Of a stretch of 14,172 nucleotides of DNA, positions 1-4,971 are shown piece by piece. A program made the translations under genes and the position numbers. The DNA is from UBA5359 sp028699365 [NCBI: bacterium] (lineage in GTDB: Bacteria > UBP13 > UBA5359). Position 1 is the stretch's first letter. The number at the start of each line of letters is the position of its first letter. The stretch spans positions 1-14,172 of the forward strand of contig JAQVUQ010000023.1 in the NCBI GenBank assembly GCA_028699365.1. Reading direction: 5' to 3'. The notes below the pieces were generated by a model. That model was not told the origin of the DNA. It saw nothing but the letters and a program-made list of their open reading frames with translations, and ran no database searches.

Positions 1-127
1 GTGCACCTCTCCGGCACCGTCGATACTTTTGCCGAGAGGGATGCGGCGGCGGATGACGCCTGGCGGACTTCCGGTGTCCTGGACGTAGCCGATAACATCA
101 TCGTAGCTCCTACGATAACCAGAGACG
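1..127 (+). repeat. 127-bp exact direct repeat, copy 1
   Basis: Bases 1-127 are identical to 352-478; the first mismatch is 128 (g) against 479 (a). The offset of 351 bp is 117 codons, so the copies are in frame and encode the same stretch of a BON module. The copy starts exactly at the window edge, so its true left boundary cannot be seen. Confidence 0.95.
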
Positions 128-720
128 GGCATGTGATCCTGACCGGCAGTGTGATCAGTCTTCAGGATAAGGCACTGGCACGCAGGATTGCCGGGCGCAT
201 AAAAGGCGTCAGGGACGTTACCAGCGAGTTGAAGGTAACGCCCGGTATGACCAGAAGCGATGAGGAAATCACCAAAGATGTCCGGGAAGCGTTGAGACGC
301 GACGTCTGGGTAGACGAGAGCAGGGTCAGCGTCGTCGTCAACCGGGGCGTAGTGCACCTCTCCGGCACCGTCGATACTTTTGCCGAGAGGGATGCGGCGG
401 CGGATGACGCCTGGCGGACTTCCGGTGTCCTGGACGTAGCCGATAACATCATCGTAGCTCCTACGATAACCAGAGACGATGCGGATATAGCGGAGGACGT
501 GCGCAGCGACCTGGTAAGAAATATACGGGTGGACCCTTCTAAAATAGACGTGAACGTATCGGGAGGAACGGTTTCTCTTCACGGCAGCGTGGCCACCTAC
601 GCCCAGAAATGGATAGCCGACGATGTGGCCTGGTGGACCCCCGGTGTCAGAGAGGTGATAAACGACCTCATTATCGAGGATCAAGGCCCGTATCCTGATT
701 TACCAGAAGGGGAGGCATAG
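1..720 (+). CDS. BON-domain repeat protein, 5'-truncated by the window edge
   Basis: The reading frame is open from base 1 to the TAG at 718-720. The GTG at base 1 corresponds to an internal codon of the second copy (352), so it is probably not the start. The visible 239 residues hold successive BON-type modules: a partial one (about 1-38), a shorter one (about 39-80, with VILTGSV), one at about 85-155 (VVHLSGTVDTF then GVLDVADNIIV) and one at about 157-232 (TVSLHGSV then GVREVINDLII). The pattern of a beta strand with GxV, an alternating helix and a GV..V..I strand is typical of BON domains (OsmY family), which bind membranes or phospholipids and are often exported stress proteins. No signal peptide is visible because the N-terminus is missing. 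The 3' end overlaps the convergent flavoprotein gene by 50 bp. Family is fairly sure, exact role unknown. Confidence 0.82.
   Translation: MHLSGTVDTFAERDAAADDAWRTSGVLDVADNIIVAPTITRDGHVILTGSVISLQDKALARRIAGRIKGVRDVTSELKVTPGMTRSDEEITKDVREALRRDVWVDESRVSVVVNRGVVHLSGTVDTFAERDAAADDAWRTSGVLDVADNIIVAPTITRDDADIAEDVRSDLVRNIRVDPSKIDVNVSGGTVSLHGSVATYAQKWIADDVAWWTPGVREVINDLIIEDQGPYPDLPEGEA
352..478 (+). repeat. 127-bp exact direct repeat, copy 2
   Basis: Second copy of bases 1-127, inside the BON gene (residues about 118-160). It covers the second half of one BON module and ends at the junction with the next. Perfect nucleotide identity, with synonymous positions unchanged, points to a very recent duplication, gene conversion or an assembly effect rather than old domain duplication. 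Confidence 0.95.
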
Positions 721-1627
721 CCTCTAATCGTAACAGATAGTCATTGGCAGCCAGGGCGGCCTTGGCCCCTTCCCCGGCAGCTATGATTATCTGCTTGGGC
801 ACCTCGGTGACATCGCCCGCCGCCAGTATGCCGGGCCTGGATGTGTGCCCGAAACAATCTACCAGTATCTCGCCACGAGAGGTAAGGTTAAGCATTTCAC
901 CTGCAAATCCACTGCTGGGTGTCCAGCCCACTTCCACGAAAACGCCGTTGACATCCAGCACCTTCCGGCCTTCCGGACCTTCCACCGTTATACTCCGGAC
1001 CATGGTATCGCCGTCTATCCGCACAACCCCGGTATCGAGCATCAGCCGGAATCTATCCCCGCCCTCGCGCTGCAGACGATCCGTATATACTTTATCGCCG
1101 GCAGCCCTGGATGAAGACTCCACCAGCGTTACCTGCGGGCATATCTTTAATAACTGTAAGGCAGCCTGCAGACCGGAGTTGCCTGCACCGATCACGGCTA
1201 CCGGCAGGCCGGCAAAGAGAGGCGCATCGCATATGGCGCAATATGCCACGCCCCTGCCCTTGAATTGTTCCTCCCCCGGAACGCCCAGCATACGGGGAGA
1301 TTTGCCGGTGGCGATGATGATCGCTCTGCCCTGGTAAACCTGACCATCGCCGGTATGCACCGAGAAACCCTCACTCTCACTCTCGATTCCGGTGACTTCA
1401 GCAAAGACTTGCTTGACAGGAAAGGACTCCATATGTTCCTCGAACTTGCGCATCAGATCCATGCCGGTGATAAGCCTGAAACCCGGGTAATTCTCCACAC
1501 CGGAGCTCCACAGCGTCTGTCCTCCTACGTCCTTGCTGATCACCAGAACGCTGTATCCCTTGCGCACCGTGTAAATGGCGGCGGTCATACCGGCCGGGCC
1601 GGCACCGATGATGATGATATCGTTCAT
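671..1627 (-). CDS. trxB: Thioredoxin reductase-like flavoprotein (NAD(P)H:disulfide reductase, AhpF-like C-terminal type)
   Basis: This 318-residue protein has the length of low-molecular-weight thioredoxin reductases, which pass electrons from NAD(P)H through FAD to a redox CxxC and then to thioredoxin-like partners in the cytoplasm. Visible motifs are the FAD Rossmann GAGPAG (8-13), the redox pair CAIC (C130, C133), the second nucleotide site GAGNSG (147-152), and GILAAGDVTEVPKQ (266-279), which contacts FAD. After the second Rossmann strand the usual HRRxxxR motif of NADPH-dependent enzymes is absent; the sequence is VTLVESSSRAAGD, with an acidic residue at 170. This resembles the NADH-using C-terminal part of AhpF, but without AhpF's N-terminal domain. 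ATG at 1627 is supported by GGAGGA at 1633-1638, 5 nt upstream. The last 50 bp overlap the convergent BON gene. Physiological partner unknown. Confidence 0.9.
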   Translation of the reverse strand: MNDIIIIGAGPAGMTAAIYTVRKGYSVLVISKDVGGQTLWSSGVENYPGFRLITGMDLMRKFEEHMESFPVKQVFAEVTGIESESEGFSVHTGDGQVYQGRAIIIATGKSPRMLGVPGEEQFKGRGVAYCAICDAPLFAGLPVAVIGAGNSGLQAALQLLKICPQVTLVESSSRAAGDKVYTDRLQREGGDRFRLMLDTGVVRIDGDTMVRSITVEGPEGRKVLDVNGVFVEVGWTPSSGFAGEMLNLTSRGEILVDCFGHTSRPGILAAGDVTEVPKQIIIAAGEGAKAALAANDYLLRLEAMPPLLVNQDTGLDPR

Positions 1628-1632
1628 AATAG

Positions 1633-1638
1633 TCCTCC
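1633..1638 (-). promoter_or_regulatory. Ribosome binding site of the thioredoxin reductase-like gene
   Basis: GGAGGA on the minus strand lies 5 nt before ATG 1627 and fixes this start. The 75-bp gap to the end of the KamA-family gene holds no other recognisable signal. Confidence 0.75.
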
Positions 1639-1702
1639 TGCACGGAGAATGCAGGTAATTAATACCCTGTGCGGGCTGTTCGGAAACATTGCAGCGGATA
1701 TA

Positions 1703-2791
1703 TCAAAGCGGATACCGGCACACTCTGCCGTCATAGGTGCGCAGCACCAGACCGTCATCCTGGCGAGAGACTACCGGGTCCGGCGCCAGGATAAGCTTGC
1801 CCGCACCGCCGGGTGCATCTATCACGTAGGCCGGAACGGCCAGCCCGGAAACGTTCCCGCGCAGATATGAGATTATTTCCAGACCGCGGTCGATGGAAGT
1901 CCGGAAATGCCCGGTGCCTCTGACCGGATCAGCCTGATACAGATAGTACGGCTTTACTCTCATAACCAGCAGGCCGCGCAACAGTTCCTCCATGACATAA
2001 GGATCGTCGTTGACGCCTTGCAGCAGTACGCTCTGGTTGCCGACAGGTATGCCGGCATCCACCAGACGGGCACAGGCCCGCCGGCTCTCTGGGGTCAGTT
2101 CCCTGGGATGGTTGAAATGGGTGTTGAGATAGAGCGGATGATATTTTCTAAGCATCCGCACCAGCTTAGCGGTTATCCGCATCGGCATGACGCATGGAGT
2201 TCGGCTGCCGATGCGGATTATCTGCACGTGCTCTATGGCTCTCAGGCCGGACAGGATCTCCTCCAGTTGTTCATCCGCCAGCAGCAGAGGATCTCCACCG
2301 GAAAGGATGACGTCCCTTACTTCCGTCCGGCTCTGGATATACTTCAAGCCCTCCCGCAGCAGGCCGTCCGGCATCGGGGCCGGGGTCAACTCTTTACACT
2401 TGACAGCGCTGTCAAGTGTAAAGAGTTGACCCCGGCGGCAGCCTACGCGCCGCTTGCGGGTGCAGAAGCGGCAGTAAACGGCACATTGCTCCGACACCAG
2501 CCAGAGCACCCGGTCCGGATAACGATGAATCATGTTGGGTAAAGGGCTGTGCCGATCCTCCTGCAGAGGATCTTCTTCTCCGGTATCGTCATCGAGTTCG
2601 GCCATATCGGGTACGGCCTGTTTCCATACGGGATCGCCCGGTTCGGAGATAAGATTGAGATAGTAGGGCGTTATCCGCATCGGGTATTTCCGGGCAACCT
2701 GTCCGATATGCTCGGAATCCTGCCTGAACCTCCTGGCCAGATCGCCGGGATCTGTCAAGCTGGATTTCAATTGCCGCTCCCATTCAAGCAT
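1703..2791 (-). CDS. KamA-family radical SAM/PLP aminomutase (lysine 2,3-aminomutase-like) with a palindrome-encoded insertion
   Basis: This 362-residue protein belongs to the lysine 2,3-aminomutase family, which uses a 4Fe-4S cluster, S-adenosylmethionine and PLP to move an alpha-amino group to the beta position. Visible motifs are RITPYYLNLI near the N-terminus, HRYPDRVLWLV before the cluster, CAVYCRFC (C103, C107, C110), VILSGGDPLLL, and the PLP-lysine motif PGGAGK (about K332). Residues about 119-138 are encoded by a perfect palindrome and sit in the loop right after the cluster motif, where family members have a shorter linker; the frame is kept. ATG 2791 is chosen over TTG 2812 because a GGGGAGG lies 9 nt upstream of the ATG. 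It overlaps the stop of the upstream ATP-grasp-like gene by 8 bp, so the two are likely translationally coupled. Substrate could be lysine, glutamate or another amino acid; whether the enzyme is active with the insertion is unknown. Confidence 0.88.
   Translation of the reverse strand: MLEWERQLKSSLTDPGDLARRFRQDSEHIGQVARKYPMRITPYYLNLISEPGDPVWKQAVPDMAELDDDTGEEDPLQEDRHSPLPNMIHRYPDRVLWLVSEQCAVYCRFCTRKRRVGCRRGQLFTLDSAVKCKELTPAPMPDGLLREGLKYIQSRTEVRDVILSGGDPLLLADEQLEEILSGLRAIEHVQIIRIGSRTPCVMPMRITAKLVRMLRKYHPLYLNTHFNHPRELTPESRRACARLVDAGIPVGNQSVLLQGVNDDPYVMEELLRGLLVMRVKPYYLYQADPVRGTGHFRTSIDRGLEIISYLRGNVSGLAVPAYVIDAPGGAGKLILAPDPVVSRQDDGLVLRTYDGRVCRYPL
2379..2436. repeat. Perfect 58-bp palindrome inserted in the KamA-family gene (REP/MITE-like)
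   Basis: Two 29-base arms meet without a spacer between 2407 and 2408 and are exact reverse complements over the whole 58 bp; the symmetry breaks at 2378/2437. The outer part of each arm reads GGGGTCAACTCTTTACACTT and the centre is TTGACAGCGCTGTCAA. In the KamA frame it encodes the foreign-looking stretch GQLFTLDSAVKCKELTPA. Its perfect symmetry and its position in a conserved gene suggest a mobile palindromic unit of the kind mobilised by RAYT/IS200-type transposases; that origin is inference. No transposase is present in the window. Confidence 0.93.
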
Positions 2792-4232
2792 CGGACTCTT
2801 CCTCCCCGACAACTAACGCAGGCGCTATGATAGCTTCAGGCATGCCGTGCACAGCTTTCTTCTCCAGGGAGCAGGCGGTGGACATGATGCCGCCGAGAAC
2901 AGCCCGACCGTCGATGACGAAATAATACGGACAGAGCCGCACCCTGGCATCCATCCACTTTATGTCGTCATCGGATGAGGAGTAATATGGCAGATTGAAA
3001 CGCCTTCCCTGATGAAATCGCTGCAGAATATACAGATCCTGCTCCCAGCCGGATGCGGCCTGTTGCAATGCGGCTGTCCATTCGGAAGCGGGCATGTCAT
3101 GCCCGATGTGCAGGCCGTGACTGCCCCAGGCCAGCGGGGAGAATCCCGACGGCTTCAATACCAGGCGGCGCTCCTTCTGCGAAGCTTCGCCCAGCAGCGC
3201 CCAGTCCCCCACCGGGCGATTACCGACGCTCAGCCCGGGTATGACTGCATGGGGCGGAACAGGCCTCCCATCCAGAACCCATCCCTGAGGAACGAGCCTT
3301 TTCATCCAATCGTAATCTTCCAGATTGCTGTGCCAGTACCGTTCCAGCAGCGGATGGTGAAGCAGGGCCAACCACAACTTCTCCTCCAGAAAAGCCTTGG
3401 GGGGCGGAGTCATGGCTACTCTGCCGGAAGCTGCAGCCTGAATCATATCACTGCCGCCGGATACGTTATCCAGATCGAAGAGTTCGAAGAAACGGTAGAT
3501 GGAATCGATATGACGCCCGTCCCGAAGCCGGACTTCACCATCGACGATTATATCGTCGGGACGCACGCAAACAGCCTCGCATCCCTTGTCGGCCAAGCGG
3601 GAAACCAGGTATTCCATCTCCGGCCGGTAATCCGAGGATTCATCAGACACGACTACGGCCAGCATTCCGTTATCCGGCGCCACGGCTGCTGCAAAGCACC
3701 CGGGAATATCGATTTCGGATCTGCCCCATCCGGCTGAGGCGTACGCTTCCGTCATGGCAGACGTCATCCCCATGCCGCCAGGCAGAGAGTCCAGTTCGCA
3801 GATTATATATCCATCTTCCGTAAGTATCAGATCGGGCCGGATAACGGCAGGCAGGGATTGGCGCCAGCGTTTGCGGATGCCTTGCCCGATTATCTCTTCC
3901 GGCTTGCCTTTATCCGCATATCCGGCAATCCAGGCCGGACCCAGACCGCGGACCGAATCGTAGTAAAGTTTATTGCAGGCCTTATAGAAGGAGAGCAATA
4001 CCTCCCCCAACGCCTGCAGTTCGCTGTAGAGCCCGGGACTTATGCGGAAAGGCTGCGGCGACACCCTCCAGGGCGCCTCCGGCCGATTCCGGGAGCCATC
4101 CGAAACGGATACTCCGTACACCGACGCGCCGGCAATTTCATTATGCAGGTATCGGCCTGTCTCCTTGAGACTGCGCTCTTCGAGCGCGGTTGTCGGTTGT
4201 TGGTTGTTGGTTGTTGGTTTCAGGCTTCCCAT
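2784..4232 (-). CDS. ATP-grasp-like protein (circularly permuted/GspS-like type), with repeat-derived N-terminus
   Basis: I do not recognise a specific named enzyme. The 482-residue protein has features of circularly permuted ATP-grasp ligases: an EDGYIICELDSLPGG strand-turn (139-153), FLEEKLWLALLHHPLL (281-296), then LVLKPSGFSPLAWGSHGLHIG (357-377), a W..AL..A helix, YILQRF (401-406) and VRLCPYYFVIDGRAVLGGI (431-449). Such proteins join a carboxylate to an amine using ATP. No signal peptide or membrane segment is seen. ATG 4232 has GGAG 5 nt upstream, but both start and first ~20 residues (SLKPTTNNQQPTT then ALEER) are encoded by the composite repeat, so the original N-terminus was probably shorter or different. 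It overlaps the KamA-family gene by 8 bp, which suggests a joint pathway such as synthesis and ligation of a beta-amino acid; this is inference. Confidence 0.6.
   Translation of the reverse strand: MGSLKPTTNNQQPTTALEERSLKETGRYLHNEIAGASVYGVSVSDGSRNRPEAPWRVSPQPFRISPGLYSELQALGEVLLSFYKACNKLYYDSVRGLGPAWIAGYADKGKPEEIIGQGIRKRWRQSLPAVIRPDLILTEDGYIICELDSLPGGMGMTSAMTEAYASAGWGRSEIDIPGCFAAAVAPDNGMLAVVVSDESSDYRPEMEYLVSRLADKGCEAVCVRPDDIIVDGEVRLRDGRHIDSIYRFFELFDLDNVSGGSDMIQAAASGRVAMTPPPKAFLEEKLWLALLHHPLLERYWHSNLEDYDWMKRLVPQGWVLDGRPVPPHAVIPGLSVGNRPVGDWALLGEASQKERRLVLKPSGFSPLAWGSHGLHIGHDMPASEWTAALQQAASGWEQDLYILQRFHQGRRFNLPYYSSSDDDIKWMDARVRLCPYYFVIDGRAVLGGIMSTACSLEKKAVHGMPEAIIAPALVVGEEESDA
2801..2807 (-). promoter_or_regulatory. 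Ribosome binding site that selects ATG 2791 for the KamA-family gene
   Basis: GGGGAGG on the minus strand, 9 nt before ATG 2791, lies inside the last codons of the upstream ATP-grasp-like gene. It would fall inside the coding region if the in-frame TTG at 2812 were used, so ATG is preferred. Confidence 0.7.
4173..4187. repeat. Hairpin GCGCTC-TTC-GAGCGC at the end of repeat A, first copy
   Basis: Six-base arms around a TTC loop form a small stem-loop at the outer end of the composite repeat. It recurs exactly at 4247-4261 and, one base shorter in symmetry, at 7008-7021. No T-run follows on either strand, so it is not a typical terminator. Confidence 0.8.
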
Positions 4233-4237
4233 ACACG

Positions 4238-4241
4238 CTCC
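4238..4241 (-). promoter_or_regulatory. Repeat-borne ribosome binding site for the ATP-grasp-like gene
   Basis: GGAG lies 5 nt before ATG 4232 and, like the ATG, is inside the composite repeat. At 4297-4299 the neighbouring tandem copy also has an ATG, but its frame closes after ten codons at a TAA in the AACAACC array. Confidence 0.5.
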
Positions 4242-4246
4242 GCTAT

Positions 4247-4261
4247 GCGCTCTTCGAGCGC
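4247..4261. repeat. Hairpin GCGCTC-TTC-GAGCGC at the end of repeat A, second copy
   Basis: Identical to 4173-4187 and spaced 74 bp from it, marking the tandem duplication of the outer end of the repeat. Confidence 0.8.
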
Positions 4262-4316
4262 GGTTGTTAGTTGTTGGTTGTTGGTTTCAAGCTTACCATG
4301 CACGCCTTGCCCAAGT

Positions 4317-4396
4317 TCCTGCTTCTTGACTTCCAGCTTCTAATTTCTGTCTTCTGTCTTCTAACTTCTGTCTTCTGTCTTCTGTCTTCTAACTTC
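4317..4396. repeat. Heptamer minisatellite (TTCTGTC/TTCTAAC) in repeat A
   Basis: From 4345 to 4396 there are seven perfect-length 7-mers (five TTCTGTC and two TTCTAAC) plus a partial unit. Degenerate units extend it to about 4317. A shorter array of the same unit is in repeat B at 7081-7117. Confidence 0.9.
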
Positions 4397-4498
4397 CCAT
4401 ACCCCGGTAACCAGCTCAAACTCCTGGCTCCTGGCTCCTAAACATGCAAACGCTCCCAAATACTTAAACAACGGGCTCTAAAACCTTGAACCTGTGAA

Positions 4499-4960
4499 CT
4501 ATGAACTCTGAACCTGCCTCAATTCTATCTGCAATAATCTCTCCTTGATATGCAGTCCACCGGTGAAGCCGCCCAGATGGCCGTTGGAACGCACTATTCT
4601 GTGGCAGGGAATAATCAGAGGCAGCGGATTACGTCCCAGAGCGCCTCCTACGGCCCTGGGGGAACCGCCTGTCCTTTCAGATAGAGCTCCGTAGCTCAAA
4701 ACCGATCCGTACGGTACCCGCGCCGTCTCTTCCAGCACAGTGCGGGTAAACTTAGTTACGCCATCCAGCCTGACGGGCAGGCAATAGCTCGTTCTATCCC
4801 CGTGCAGATACTCCCTTATCTGTTCCGCAGCTTCAAGCAGAAGTTGATCCTCGTCCGCACCGTTTTCATCTGCAAAGGATACCCGCGTGACTGCTCCACC
4901 TGAGACGGCGACGCTGATCATACCTGCCTCTGTCGGAAACGATAACACTTTCTCTTCCAT
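4499..4960 (-). CDS. ogt: Methylated-DNA--protein-cysteine S-methyltransferase
   Basis: This 153-residue protein repairs O6-alkylguanine (and O4-alkylthymine) by transferring the alkyl group to its own cysteine in a single-turnover reaction. It has the DNA-binding and active-site region VPYGSVLSYGAL (82-93), the recognition helix GGSPRAVGGAL (98-108) with the arginine finger at about R102, the active site PCHRIV with C119, and GGFTGGLHIKERLL. Length is normal for Ogt. ATG 4960 is preceded 5 nt upstream by AGGAGG, which itself overlaps the stop codon of the transglutaminase gene, so the gene is the last member of the MoxR-DUF58-transglutaminase operon. The last residues (QVQSS) and the TAG lie within repeat A, so the original C-terminal end was replaced or extended by repeat sequence. 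Confidence 0.95.
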   Translation of the reverse strand: MEEKVLSFPTEAGMISVAVSGGAVTRVSFADENGADEDQLLLEAAEQIREYLHGDRTSYCLPVRLDGVTKFTRTVLEETARVPYGSVLSYGALSERTGGSPRAVGGALGRNPLPLIIPCHRIVRSNGHLGGFTGGLHIKERLLQIELRQVQSS

Positions 4961-4965
4961 CGTTG

Positions 4966-4971
4966 CCTCCT
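4966..4971 (-). promoter_or_regulatory. Ribosome binding site of ogt overlapping the upstream stop codon
   Basis: AGGAGG on the minus strand shares bases with the TAG (4970-4972) ending the transglutaminase gene and is 5 nt before ATG 4960, an arrangement that favours translational coupling. Confidence 0.8.

Larger units (their letters stand above)
4173..4515 (-). repeat. Composite repeat element, copy A (with an internal tandem duplication)
   Basis: Read on the minus strand from 4515, it contains a (GTTCANA) array, a conserved unique stretch, two GGAGCCA units (4421-4440), a conserved block with GGGGTATGG (4397-4405), a long (GACAGAA/GTTAGAA) heptamer array (4317-4396), an AAGCTTGAAACC block, an (AACAACC) array and the hairpin GCGCTCGAAGAGCGC. 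The last three parts occur twice, at 4247-4310 and at 4173-4246. The same order occurs at 7008-7222. It fills the whole junction between the alkyltransferase gene and the ATP-grasp-like gene and enters both coding regions. Apart from this repeat, bases 4233-4498 hold no gene. Confidence 0.9.

Noticed and set aside
1-720. GTG at base 1 as the true start of the BON gene
   Set aside because: The same GTG occurs inside the gene at 352 as an internal valine of a BON strand, and no upstream sequence is available.
2379-2436. Palindrome as an intrinsic terminator or an operator
   Set aside because: It lies well inside an open coding frame, lacks a T-run and is followed by conserved enzyme sequence. 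A TTGACA is present at its centre but no matching -10 box at 17 bp.
1907-2542. Long plus-strand open frame through the KamA-family gene
   Set aside because: It is the antisense shadow of a gene with clear catalytic motifs; its only notable peptide is the palindrome read on the other strand.
4173-4515. CRISPR-like array from the regular short repeats
   Set aside because: Units are 7 bp without spacers of 25-40 bp and no cas genes are present; these are minisatellites inside a larger repeat.
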